The position numbers and the translations under genes were made by a program. 64,000 nucleotides of DNA from Spongiivirga citrea (GTDB lineage Bacteria > Bacteroidota > Bacteroidia > Flavobacteriales > Flavobacteriaceae). Numbering within the stretch: the first letter of the stretch is position 1; each line of letters begins with the position of its first letter. Below are positions 49,981-58,013 of this stretch, piece after piece. Location: the NCBI RefSeq assembly GCF_010671565.1, contig NZ_JAABOQ010000001.1, positions 1 through 64,000 on the forward strand, given 5' to 3'. The notes beneath the pieces are model-generated. The model made no database searches, was not told where the DNA came from, and saw only the letters and a program-made list of their open reading frames with translations.

Positions 49981-51528
49981 ATGAACAAGATAAATATACT
50001 TTGGGTTGATGATGAAATTGATCTTTTAAAACCACATATCCTTTTTTTAGAACAAAAAAATTACGGAATAACGACCTGTCAAAGCGGTACTGAAGCAATT
50101 GAAGTAATTGACCAAGCAAGCTTTGACATTGTCTTTCTAGATGAAAATATGCCCGGCTTAACTGGCCTAGAAACGCTGGCCGAAATAAAGGAAAAACAAG
50201 CTAATATTCCGGTAGTTATGATTACGAAAAGTGAAGAGGAATATATAATGGAAGAAGCTATCGGTAGTAAAATTGCCGATTACTTGATAAAGCCGGTAAA
50301 CCCCAGTCAAATACTTCTTAGTTTAAAAAAGAACCTTGATCATTCTCGTTTAATTTCAGAAAAAACAACCTCAAACTACCAGCAAGAATTCCGGAAAATT
50401 GCCATGGATTTATCGATGGTAAATAGCTGGGAAGAATGGGCTGATTTATATCAACGTCTTACTTATTGGGAAATCGAGCTAGAAGATATTGAAGATATTG
50501 GGATGATCGAAATTCTAGAATCTCAAAAAGTGGAGGCTAATACCCAATTCTCAAAGTTTATCGACAATAATTACAAAGATTGGTTTAGTGGTAATGATGC
50601 ACCAGTAATGTCGCATACCCTATTTAAGGAGATGATCGAGCCCGAATTAAGCAAGGAGCAACCGACTTTGTTAGTTGTAATTGACAATTTACGCTACGAT
50701 CAATGGAAAGCCTTTGAACCGACGGTAAACAATTACTACAAAAAGAATATAGAAACTCCATATTACAGTATACTCCCAACAGCTACGCAATACGCCAGGA
50801 ACTCAATTTTTTCAGGTTTAATGCCAGCTGATATGGAACGTTTACATCCTAATTTTTGGAAGAACGATACAGACGAAGGAGGAAAGAACTTGCATGAAGA
50901 AGACTTTTTAAAGGCGCAGTTAAAGCGCTTAGGACTTAATATTAAATGCGAATACCACAAGATAACGAGCTTAAAAGGTGGACGGCGTTTTGCTGATAAT
51001 TTTAAATCGCAAAAAGACAATGATCTTACTGTAGTGGTATACAATTTTGTTGATATGTTAAGTCATAGTAAGACAGAGATGGAAGTTGTAAAAGAACTTG
51101 CATCTAATGACAAGGCATACCGATCACTCACTCAAAGTTGGTTTAAAAACTCACCTTTGTTAGAGATTATTCAACAAGCGCAGCAACTAGGTTTTAAACT
51201 AATAATTACGACCGACCACGGTACGATTAACGTTAAAAACCCATCTAAGGTAGTTGGCGACCGCGATACGAGTTTAAATTTGCGTTATAAGACAGGTAAA
51301 AGCCTGACTTATGAAAGTAAAGATGTATTAGCTGCTGAAAGACCTAAGGACATCCATCTTCCTGCAATAAATGTAAGTAGTAGTTTTATTTTTGCGAAAG
51401 GCGATTTATTTTTTGCATACCCTAACAACTACAACCATTATGTAAGTTATTACCGAAATACCTATCAACATGGTGGTGTTAGTTTACAAGAAATGATCAT
51501 TCCCTTCGTGGTTTTACAACCCAGATAA
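49981..51528 (+). CDS. porX: Type IX secretion response regulator PorX (receiver + PglZ)
   Basis: This 515-residue protein has an N-terminal receiver domain: acidic pair in WVDDEID, phospho-acceptor Asp54 in FLDENMPG, TKSEEEY, and Lys104 in YLIKP. After a helical linker (about 130-225) comes a PglZ alkaline-phosphatase-like domain: VVIDNLRYDQW near 232-242, LPTATQYARNSIFSG near 265-279, TTDHGT and a late NHYVSYY region. PorX works with the sensor PorY and type IX components to control secretion of sorting-domain proteins, and its PglZ part hydrolyses nucleotide-like phosphodiesters. No porY is in this window. Confidence 0.96.
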   Translation: MNKINILWVDDEIDLLKPHILFLEQKNYGITTCQSGTEAIEVIDQASFDIVFLDENMPGLTGLETLAEIKEKQANIPVVMITKSEEEYIMEEAIGSKIADYLIKPVNPSQILLSLKKNLDHSRLISEKTTSNYQQEFRKIAMDLSMVNSWEEWADLYQRLTYWEIELEDIEDIGMIEILESQKVEANTQFSKFIDNNYKDWFSGNDAPVMSHTLFKEMIEPELSKEQPTLLVVIDNLRYDQWKAFEPTVNNYYKKNIETPYYSILPTATQYARNSIFSGLMPADMERLHPNFWKNDTDEGGKNLHEEDFLKAQLKRLGLNIKCEYHKITSLKGGRRFADNFKSQKDNDLTVVVYNFVDMLSHSKTEMEVVKELASNDKAYRSLTQSWFKNSPLLEIIQQAQQLGFKLIITTDHGTINVKNPSKVVGDRDTSLNLRYKTGKSLTYESKDVLAAERPKDIHLPAINVSSSFIFAKGDLFFAYPNNYNHYVSYYRNTYQHGGVSLQEMIIPFVVLQPR

Positions 51529-51690
51529 TAAAAATTAGCATTGTGGATTCTTAATCAAAATCCGAAAAAACAATGTTCATATAAACCCAAGGGTGTGGTA
51601 TTTAGTACATATTAGTTACAATTAGAACAAATTGAAGAGAAATTGCAATTAATTTGATACTTTTATACACCCTAACAATACTTTAATAAA

Positions 51691-52056
51691 ATGAAAACCA
51701 TCGATCGCATCATGCTTTTTATAAAGCATATGAAATTAAGCGCACGGAAATTTGATATTTCCATCGGCGCTTCTAATGGCTACACACTCCGCATGCATAA
51801 AAACAATGCATCTGTCGGAAGTGACGTTATTGAAAAAATCTTAAAAGTGTATCCTCGTATTAACCTTGTATGGTTAATGACTGGTAAAGGCGAAATGTTT
51901 TTACCCGCTGAAGAGTTCGCTACTTCTGAAGTTGCACCTTCTATTATTGAGCAAATCGTAAACGAACGTATTGACGCTCGTATGATAGAAGAGCGTAAGC
52001 AGCTTAAAAAAGAGATTATTGCTGAAATTGATCACGAGATCAAAGCAAATAGTTAG
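51691..52056 (+). CDS. Small XRE/CI-repressor-like protein
   Basis: This 121-residue protein has an N-terminal helix-turn-helix-like region (about 1-65: IDRIMLFIKHMKLSARKFDISIG, ending INLVWLMTGKGEMF). The phrase W-L-x-T-G-x-G-E is very common at the end of CI-like repressor DNA-binding domains in this phylum. The C-terminal part (about 80-118) is charged and helical, probably a coiled coil for dimerisation. It lacks a protease or sensor domain. It may regulate nearby genes, but targets are unknown. Confidence 0.7.
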   Translation: MKTIDRIMLFIKHMKLSARKFDISIGASNGYTLRMHKNNASVGSDVIEKILKVYPRINLVWLMTGKGEMFLPAEEFATSEVAPSIIEQIVNERIDARMIEERKQLKKEIIAEIDHEIKANS

Positions 52057-52081
52057 ATTTACTTTTTAACTACTGTTTAAT

Positions 52082-52108
52082 TATTGAAGTTCCTTTTACA
52101 CTTCAATA
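52082..52108. terminator. Weak hairpin between convergent genes
   Basis: TATTGAAG and CTTCAATA form an eight-base stem with an 11-base loop between the XRE-like gene and the convergent membrane-protein gene. There is no strong T run. It could stop transcription from either side inefficiently. Confidence 0.35.
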
Positions 52109-52390
52109 TTATTCAATCTCATTACGTAATTTGACCATTTGCAATAGGTATTCATCTTTTGTGTACTGGCTTTTCGTGGCTTTTAAATGAGCTAGCTTTT
52201 CAGTAAAACTGCGTTTTTCTTTTTCACGTTCTTGATTTGCAAGCTGGTCGAGCGTACGGTTTATTTCCTTTTCAATTTCTAGGATTAGGTCTTTGGTAAG
52301 GGAGACATAATTCATTTTTCTTGAAAGCCAGATTAATAATAAGATTATTGGGATGGTTATTGGAAGTGATTGGATGAATTCGTATTCGTC
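52109..52390 (-). repeat. 3' block duplicated in neighbouring paralogue (copy A)
   Basis: The last 282 bases of gene A match 53342-53623 with 16 differences by my count (about 94 percent identity) and no gaps. Similarity drops sharply just upstream, within the codons after EYEFIQSLPI. The sharp border suggests gene conversion rather than simple duplication. Confidence 0.85.
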
Positions 52391-53323
52391 AACGCGACTT
52401 CTCGACAACATCCCGGACCGAAATTGAAATAAATAAATTGTGGAGGGAATTAGTACTGCATATTTCCACCAATCATTTGAACTTATGAACCAAATTGATA
52501 ATAATAGGAAAGGAATTAATTTACTTAGAACATACCATATAAGCACATCAACTGAAAGAAACGAACCTGAGTGTAAATTGAAAAAAAATAAATCAATTTG
52601 AGAAGTGCCTTCCGGAATAAGCAGATAAGAATAAGTTATTAATGGAGAGGAAATCAACATTATAGAGAAAAAGTAATCTTGCCATTTATTACTCTTCTTT
52701 TCTTTCAGATTTAAGTGAACATGGCCAGAGTTATCAACGGCATGTCTTAATCTAAGTAATTCATAAAGCTGATTCTTATACGAAAGAATTGATTTATTAT
52801 TAACAAGTTTTTGATAAACGTTTGCTGTTTTTTTATAAAAATTCTTTCCAATCTTGTCAATAAGGAAGCTCATTTCCCGTCTCAAATCGTCTAAACTAAA
52901 ATAATTGATTAGTAATATCCGTAGTAATAATAATACGACAATTGAAATCGATCCCACGAAATAAAAAAGATGCCACTGGGATACAAAGTATCCAAACTCA
53001 GCAGTATTTAATACCAAAGCCAATTGATAATGATACATCAGTAACGGAATTAATATTAGAATATACCATCTGTTTCTATTAAAAATGAACCAAATGGATA
53101 GCAGAATAATTGGCAAGACTTTATTTCCAACATAAAATAAAAACAGATTGAAATCACTAAAGTTTTTGGCTTCAAAATCGTAGCCAAACAAACTAATAAT
53201 CTTCTTGTCTTCCGGAGCAAGTGTATACAAATAAAAAAGAAAGGGAGAAGTAGCTAGAACTAAAAGCATTAAAACCTCAATCCAAAACTTCTTTCGCTGC
53301 TTACTCAACTTCCTTAAGACCAT
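52109..53323 (-). CDS. Membrane protein of unrecognised family, two modules plus coiled-coil tail (A)
   Basis: I do not recognise this 404-residue family. It holds two copies of a membrane module (about 15-125 and 215-325). Each begins with a hydrophobic stretch and SPFLFYLYTLAP-like sequence, then a loop, then a K-x-x-P-x-x-L-L-S-I-W-F span and a Trp-containing L-I-P-x-x-x-Y strand. The last about 80 residues end in a charged, probably coiled-coil tail (EKEINRTLDQLANQEREKEK). The paralogue at 53342-54553 shares the whole plan, and the last 94 codons of the two genes are about 94 percent identical in DNA. A single-module relative is at 55526-56071. The function is unknown. Confidence 0.75.
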   Translation of the reverse strand: MVLRKLSKQRKKFWIEVLMLLVLATSPFLFYLYTLAPEDKKIISLFGYDFEAKNFSDFNLFLFYVGNKVLPIILLSIWFIFNRNRWYILILIPLLMYHYQLALVLNTAEFGYFVSQWHLFYFVGSISIVVLLLLRILLINYFSLDDLRREMSFLIDKIGKNFYKKTANVYQKLVNNKSILSYKNQLYELLRLRHAVDNSGHVHLNLKEKKSNKWQDYFFSIMLISSPLITYSYLLIPEGTSQIDLFFFNLHSGSFLSVDVLIWYVLSKLIPFLLLSIWFISSNDWWKYAVLIPSTIYLFQFRSGMLSRSRVDEYEFIQSLPITIPIILLLIWLSRKMNYVSLTKDLILEIEKEINRTLDQLANQEREKEKRSFTEKLAHLKATKSQYTKDEYLLQMVKLRNEIE

Positions 53324-53341
53324 TTGTACAATGAATTACAT

Positions 53342-53623
53342 TTATTCAATCTCATTACGTAATTTGACCATTTGCAATAGGTATTCATCTTTTGTATACT
53401 GGCTTTTGGTTGCTTTTAAATGAGCTAATCTTTCAGTAAAACTTTGCTTTTCTTTTTCACGTTCTTGACTTGCAAGCTGGTCGAGCGTACGGTTTATTTC
53501 TTTTTCAATTTCTAAGATTAGGTCTTTGGTAAGAGAGACATAATTCATTTTTCTGGAGAGCCAGATTAATAATAGGATTATTGGGATGGTTATTGGAAGT
53601 GATTGGATGAATTCGTATTCGTC
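53342..53623 (-). repeat. 3' block duplicated in neighbouring paralogue (copy B)
   Basis: This is the counterpart of 52109-52390, offset by 1233 bases, in the same orientation. It encodes the last transmembrane segment and the coiled-coil tail. Confidence 0.85.
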
Positions 53624-54553
53624 TACAATATCAATTTTTTGACCCAAAACTGCAACAATTTGATAAATGTAAACGGTAATCGGGATCAAAATAGAATGCT
53701 TCCACCAATTTTCAGATTTCACAAACCAAATACAGAGTAAAATCAAGGGAATTATCTTATTCATTAAATACCAAGACATCATATTTAAATCATAAAAAAT
53801 AGTAGCGGTAATTGTGTAATTGCCTATCTCAATCGATTCTTTTACCGGCACGAGTTTATATAGAAAAAACAAAAGTGGTGAGGTTATCAAAAATAAACAC
53901 AAAATGTAATCAGCACGTGACCGTTCAAGTAAATTCAAGTCACTTTCTCCTAATGAGATTTTTGAATTTGATTGTAAATTACTTTTAAGTAAAACTAGGT
54001 TTTTAAGTCGAATTTTAATATTGTTTATTGAATCGTCCGATAAAATTGTTCTAAATGCAAGATTCGATTCATTCAATTTATTAGAGGAAATCAAACTTTT
54101 TTCAAAATTTCTGATATGTCTAAGATACATGGCGTTTTTTGAAAAGTTGAACAAGTAGTTTCTAAATACTACTAAACCCGACGTAAGTATAATAGTGTAC
54201 ATATGCAGAACTAACTTAGTTGAAACAGAAAAACCAATTACATCAACTATGAAAATCGAAACAAAGAGATAAGTGAAGAAGTAAAACGGAAATAATAAAA
54301 AATTCCTCCACCAGTAATTACAAAACAGATACCAAATAATAAGAAGGTAGACAACTTGCCCTTTCAAAACTAAATGCCACGCTGCATACTGAGCCGATTC
54401 GAAATAAGGTGTGCTATATCTAAATCCAAAAAAAACAACATCTTTCTCGTTAGGCACTAACAAATAACAGTAGAATAAAAAAGATGATGATGCAACTAAC
54501 ATCATTATCAAAACTTCAAAAACAAAAGACTTACTTATTACAACTTGCCTCAT
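53342..54553 (-). CDS. Membrane protein of unrecognised family, two modules plus coiled-coil tail (B)
   Basis: The longest frame starts at a TTG (54628). The ATG at 54553 (MRQVVISKSFVFEVLIMML, 403 residues) aligns with the start of paralogue A, so I prefer it, though the earlier start cannot be excluded. It has two modules with SSFLFYCYLLVP and SPLLFFLYKLVP, each followed by a W-Y/WF span and a WW-x-x-x-L-I/F-P strand, then the same tail as A. The gap between the stop of this gene and the ATG of A is 18 bases, so the pair forms an operon. The function is unknown. Confidence 0.72.
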   Translation of the reverse strand: MRQVVISKSFVFEVLIMMLVASSSFLFYCYLLVPNEKDVVFFGFRYSTPYFESAQYAAWHLVLKGQVVYLLIIWYLFCNYWWRNFLLFPFYFFTYLFVSIFIVDVIGFSVSTKLVLHMYTIILTSGLVVFRNYLFNFSKNAMYLRHIRNFEKSLISSNKLNESNLAFRTILSDDSINNIKIRLKNLVLLKSNLQSNSKISLGESDLNLLERSRADYILCLFLITSPLLFFLYKLVPVKESIEIGNYTITATIFYDLNMMSWYLMNKIIPLILLCIWFVKSENWWKHSILIPITVYIYQIVAVLGQKIDIVDEYEFIQSLPITIPIILLLIWLSRKMNYVSLTKDLILEIEKEINRTLDQLASQEREKEKQSFTERLAHLKATKSQYTKDEYLLQMVKLRNEIE

Positions 54554-54648
54554 TAGGGGGAAGAATTTAAAAGGCGGGTAATATAGCCAACTTTTAAAAT
54601 TGTTAAGTAGGTTAATTACATTTTTCAAGATAATTAATTAACAAATTC

Positions 54649-54656
54649 TAATTTTG
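54649..54656 (+). promoter_or_regulatory. Promoter -7 box of tsaE
   Basis: TAATTTTG, a full match to TAnnTTTG, ends six bases before the tsaE ATG. Use of this box would make a leaderless or very short-leader mRNA. Confidence 0.5.
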
Positions 54657-54661
54657 CCTAT

Positions 54662-55084
54662 ATGGAGAAGAAAGCATATTGTTTTGAGTATACCATAAAT
54701 GAAATTGATTTCATTGCTCAAAAAGTTTTAGAATTAGTCGATTCAAAAACCATTTTATTTAAGGGTGAAATGGGGGTTGGAAAAACAACTTTGATTAAAT
54801 CGATTGCAAAACAGTTGGGATTTAACAAAACTTTAACATCTCCAACCTTCTCAATTGTCAATGAATATGAAATTTCTGACGGGTTCTTGTATCATTTTGA
54901 CCTATATCGCATACAGAAAACCGAAGAACTGTATGATTTTGGGGTTGAAGAGTATATTCATTCCGGAGAGTGGAATTTAGTGGAATGGCCTGAACTATTA
55001 GTCGATGAAATACCCTATAATTACGCTGAAGTACAAATAGTTAGACTTAACAATAATTTAAGAAAGATTTGTATATATTCGTAA
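54662..55084 (+). CDS. tsaE: tRNA threonylcarbamoyladenosine ATPase subunit TsaE
   Basis: This 140-residue P-loop ATPase has Walker A FKGEMGVGKTTL at about 33-44, then the TSPTFSIVNEYE segment and HFDLYRIQKTEELYDFGVEEY typical of TsaE, and NLVEWPE. With TsaB and TsaD it drives formation of t6A at position 37 of ANN-decoding tRNAs. In Flavobacteriia this gene commonly lies near an alanine-dehydrogenase-like gene, as here. The length is normal. Confidence 0.95.
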   Translation: MEKKAYCFEYTINEIDFIAQKVLELVDSKTILFKGEMGVGKTTLIKSIAKQLGFNKTLTSPTFSIVNEYEISDGFLYHFDLYRIQKTEELYDFGVEEYIHSGEWNLVEWPELLVDEIPYNYAEVQIVRLNNNLRKICIYS

Positions 55085-55182
55085 CCTCTTCTTATAATTT
55101 CCTCTAAAAAATAGTTGTTTATAACAACATAAGTTTGCAAAAGTACGACTAACTTTCTGAATATCCGTATGTTATTTCGCCT

Positions 55183-55190
55183 TATGTTTG
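55183..55190 (+). promoter_or_regulatory. Promoter -7 box of small lipoprotein gene
   Basis: TATGTTTG matches TAnnTTTG and lies 28 bases before the ATG of the 53-residue lipoprotein. A TTG -33 element is not clear. Confidence 0.55.
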
Positions 55191-55218
55191 TCCCTGTAAA
55201 ACCCTTAAACAAATTAGA

Positions 55219-55380
55219 ATGACAACTAAAAGACTTATCTCGGCCCTATTATTAGTAATTTTTTCTGTAGCTCTTTTCGCATCTTGTACTCCTGACAGCA
55301 TTGCGGATGATACCAACACTTATGATACAATTGAAGGTGTTGATGCTAAACAACTAGATGCCGCACCTAAGAATGGATAG
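55219..55380 (+). CDS. 53-residue lipoprotein
   Basis: A short gene with ATG at 55219 and TAG at 55378-55380. The N-terminus MTTKRLISALLLVIFSVALF is a signal sequence and the lipobox LFASC places Cys at 23. The mature part is only about 31 residues, acidic, with TYDTIEGVDAKQLD. It has its own -7 box upstream and a strong terminator downstream, so it is a genuine, separately transcribed gene. The function is unknown. Confidence 0.8.
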   Translation: MTTKRLISALLLVIFSVALFASCTPDSIADDTNTYDTIEGVDAKQLDAAPKNG

Positions 55381-55403
55381 ATTAATTTAGTTATAAAATA
55401 TAT

Positions 55404-55431
55404 AGCCCTCCTTAGCTGAGGGCTTTTTTTT
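55404..55431 (+). terminator. Intrinsic terminator of small lipoprotein gene
   Basis: AGCCCTC pairs with GAGGGCT over a seven-base loop CTTAGCT and is followed by eight Ts. It lies 23 bases after the stop of the 53-residue lipoprotein. Confidence 0.9.
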
Positions 55432-55525
55432 GTCTTACAAAAAGGTGTCAACAATTATTTCGTTTTAAAACTACGCTATTAATAAAATAATTGTTAGTTT
55501 CACTTTGGTAAGGATAATTTATCCA

Positions 55526-56071
55526 ATGAATGTTTCAAACCCCATGGACAAAAAAAAAGTGACTTCAAGAAAACTATTAAAAAAGAGTGTATTATCTGGT
55601 TCTTTAATCGCACTAGTAATAGCAATAAGCCCTTATCTATTTTATTTATATGAGTCTGCACCAACAGATTCCCAAGTGTGGAACACTTACTTTTTTGATA
55701 TTAAAACCAACGTCTACGCATCTGTTAATCTAATGTTGTGGATATGGACAGGTAAAGTTATTCCCTTAATCTTACTTATTTTTTGGTTCTTTACATGTAA
55801 ACATTGGTGGTATCATGTAATACTAATTCCAATTGCCATGTATGTTTTTCAATTATTTTCCTTGTTCAACAGTGAAAATGGAATTTTCGATGTAGTAGAA
55901 ATTTACTATTTAATTCCTATAATGATGGTGATTATACCATTTGTATATCTTATAAGATTAAAAATATTTGATAAAGTGGTCCATGGTATTGATCTGAAAA
56001 AATTAGATGAAGAATTAGAAAGGCTAGAACATCTGGAAGATTACCATGATGACTCACTCGAAATAGAATAG
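55526..56071 (+). CDS. Single-module relative of the membrane protein family (C)
   Basis: I start at the ATG at 55526 (181 residues); AGGA lies 12 bases upstream, and a TTG seven codons earlier is less likely. One copy of the module seen in genes A and B is present: SPYLFYLYESAPTD, a loop, GKVIPLILLIFWFFTCKHWW and LIPIAMYVFQLF, then one more span and an acidic tail (KKLDEELERLEHLEDYHDD). It is the clearest evidence that the module is a unit. It lies on the other strand from A and B, upstream of the alanine-dehydrogenase-like gene by three bases. Confidence 0.75.
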   Translation: MNVSNPMDKKKVTSRKLLKKSVLSGSLIALVIAISPYLFYLYESAPTDSQVWNTYFFDIKTNVYASVNLMLWIWTGKVIPLILLIFWFFTCKHWWYHVILIPIAMYVFQLFSLFNSENGIFDVVEIYYLIPIMMVIIPFVYLIRLKIFDKVVHGIDLKKLDEELERLEHLEDYHDDSLEIE

Positions 56072-56074
56072 TAT

Positions 56075-57274
56075 ATGAGTACACCAATCACTCCCTTTAC
56101 CAAAGCGCAACTGCTCCCGCAAGAGGAAATGCTAGAAGTGCTTAAAAGTAAAAGCGAGTTGTTTATTGGTATTCCTAAAGAAACATCCTATCAAGAAAAA
56201 CGTGTTTGTCTTACTCCAGATGCTGTTGCGGCCATTACAGCGCACGGTCATCGCGTTTTAGTCGAAAGCGAGGCCGGTTTAGGCGCTAATTTTAGTGATA
56301 AGGATTATAGTGAAGCTGGCGCCGAGATCACTCAGGATACGGCAAAGGTTTTTGGCTGCCCGATGTTATTAAAGGTCGAACCACCTTCGTTAACTGAATT
56401 AGAGTTGATCAATCCGCAAACGATTATCATATCTGCCTTACAACTTAAAACACAAGAAAAAAAATACTTCGAAACACTCGCTGCAAAACGCATAACGGCT
56501 ATTGCATTTGAGTTTATTCGTGATGAAGATGGCACCTTTCCCGCTGTCAGAACCTTAAGCGAGATTGCTGGCACAGCATCAATATTGATCGCTGCAGAAT
56601 TGCTAACAAACAGTAAATCAGGTAATGGATTGATGTTTGGAAATATTAGTGGCGTCCCACCTATTGAGGTGGTGATACTTGGTGCTGGTACCGTAGGTGA
56701 ATATGCTGCAAGATCAGCTACTGGTCTAGGTGCTAACGTAAAAGTCTTTGATAATTCCATTACAAAACTTCGCTGCTTACAAACTAATATCGGCAAACAA
56801 TTATATACCTCAACCGTACAACCTAAGAACTTGATCAAGGCATTGCGTCGTTGTGATGTAGTTATAGGTGCTGTGCGCGGTAAAAATCGTTCGCCTATTA
56901 TGGTGACTGAGCCGATGGTGGAAAATATGAAAAAAGGAGCGGTTGTTATCGATGTGAGTATAGATATGGGTGGCTGTTTTGAAACTAGTGAGGTCACCAA
57001 CCACGACAATCCAACTTTTGTAAAAAACGGAGTCATACATTATTGTGTACCTAATATTCCAGCGCGCTATTCCAGAACTTCATCCGTTTCGATTTCCAAT
57101 ATTTTCACACCCTATCTTCTAAAAATCGGAGAAGCAGGTGGACTTGAAAACTCCTTACGTTTTGATCGTGGACTTAAAAATGGACTTTACTTTTATCACG
57201 GAGTGTTAACTAATAAATCAGTCGCCGATTGGTTTGGACTTTCTTATAGCGATATTAATCTGTTGATATTTTAA
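56075..57274 (+). CDS. ald: Alanine dehydrogenase-like protein
   Basis: This 399-residue protein of the alanine dehydrogenase/PNT family has an N-terminal domain with GIPKETSYQEKRVCLTPDAV, an NAD motif ILGAGTVGEYAAR near 201-213, and VIDVSIDMGGCFE containing the catalytic Asp. Lys100 in LLKVEPP fits the substrate Lys. Where canonical enzymes have a His in LHLA, this protein reads SALQLK, with Gln at the corresponding place, as I recall for the flavobacterial branch. So oxidative deamination of alanine is likely but not certain. A related reductase activity is possible. Confidence 0.8.
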   Translation: MSTPITPFTKAQLLPQEEMLEVLKSKSELFIGIPKETSYQEKRVCLTPDAVAAITAHGHRVLVESEAGLGANFSDKDYSEAGAEITQDTAKVFGCPMLLKVEPPSLTELELINPQTIIISALQLKTQEKKYFETLAAKRITAIAFEFIRDEDGTFPAVRTLSEIAGTASILIAAELLTNSKSGNGLMFGNISGVPPIEVVILGAGTVGEYAARSATGLGANVKVFDNSITKLRCLQTNIGKQLYTSTVQPKNLIKALRRCDVVIGAVRGKNRSPIMVTEPMVENMKKGAVVIDVSIDMGGCFETSEVTNHDNPTFVKNGVIHYCVPNIPARYSRTSSVSISNIFTPYLLKIGEAGGLENSLRFDRGLKNGLYFYHGVLTNKSVADWFGLSYSDINLLIF

Positions 57275-57279
57275 AATGT

Positions 57280-57293
57280 TCTCGATACATTTT
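57280..57293 (+). repeat. 14-base repeat flanking small membrane gene (left copy)
   Basis: TCTCGATACATTTT occurs here and at 57872-57885, in the same orientation, on either side of the gene at 57412-57756. TCTCGA-type cores are common in dispersed flavobacterial palindromes. Confidence 0.5.
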
Positions 57294-57411
57294 AAATTGA
57301 TAGTCATTAATTTAAAACACTCGAACTAACATTGGGAATTTGTGGATTGTAAATTGAACTATGACCATTAAAAATCCGATTTTTGCATTACAATAATTCT
57401 GAATTAAAAAG

Positions 57412-57756
57412 ATGACTGTATTACAACGTGCCGGATATTATTTAGGTGGATTCGCTATTGGATTAATCGTTCTATCTTTTTTCTTAAGCGGTAAGAAAGC
57501 ATCCTGTAGCTATGGGCCGAATGCCCGTGTAATTAAAAACATAAGCGGGAAACAGTTTAATTATGCAGAGACAGGTCTAGATTCGACCAAAGTGTTTTCT
57601 ATACTCCGCTCTGGCGATGTAGACTTTTCTAAGAGTAATACCGAATTAGACTCCTGTAAAACCTATTGGATTGATGGCTACTATGAAAAAGGTGAGCATT
57701 CACTTCTCATTCAAAATTGCGATAGTATTGCAACGGTATTGAAGAGCAGTTTTTGA
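57412..57756 (+). CDS. Small conserved membrane-anchored protein
   Basis: This 114-residue protein has one N-terminal membrane helix (about 9-27, YYLGGFAIGLIVLSFFLSG) followed by a basic KK and a periplasmic or cytoplasmic domain of about 85 residues with three Cys (CSYG, DSCKTYW, NCDS). It resembles a family that I think is labelled DUF4258 and that often follows the alanine-dehydrogenase-like gene in Flavobacteriia, but the label is from memory. The function is unknown. Confidence 0.7.
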   Translation: MTVLQRAGYYLGGFAIGLIVLSFFLSGKKASCSYGPNARVIKNISGKQFNYAETGLDSTKVFSILRSGDVDFSKSNTELDSCKTYWIDGYYEKGEHSLLIQNCDSIATVLKSSF

Positions 57757-57844
57757 AATACTTCTTTAATTGATTTAACTAAATAATTTTCAGGTGTCAG
57801 TTCGAGTTTTTTTTGATTTGAACGGCAGTGAAAAGTAAAAAACA

Positions 57845-57885
57845 TATCGAGAACCATTCGTCGTAATGACATCTCGATACATTTT
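57845..57885. repeat. Short inverted repeat with repeated 14-mer (right copy)
   Basis: TATCGAGA at 57845-57852 pairs with TCTCGATA at 57872-57879 across a 19-base loop. The right arm begins the second copy of TCTCGATACATTTT (57872-57885). Confidence 0.5.
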
Positions 57886-57985
57886 TATTCTCTTCCGAAT
57901 TCTCGGGATAAAACAAAAACACTCGATGTTACACTTACTAACATGCACAGTACCTAATATTACTCTCAATCTAGTGTATTTCGAT

Positions 57986-57993
57986 TAACTTTG
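57986..57993 (+). promoter_or_regulatory. Promoter -7 box of YceI-like gene
   Basis: TAACTTTG is a full match to TAnnTTTG, 20 bases before the ATG of the YceI-like gene. No TTG is seen at the -33 position. Confidence 0.6.
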
Positions 57994-58013
57994 TAGTTTT
58001 AAAAGTTAATCAA

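Noticed and set aside
56332-57036. 234-codon open frame on the minus strand
   Set aside because: It lies fully inside the alanine-dehydrogenase-like gene on the other strand and shows no recognisable protein pattern.
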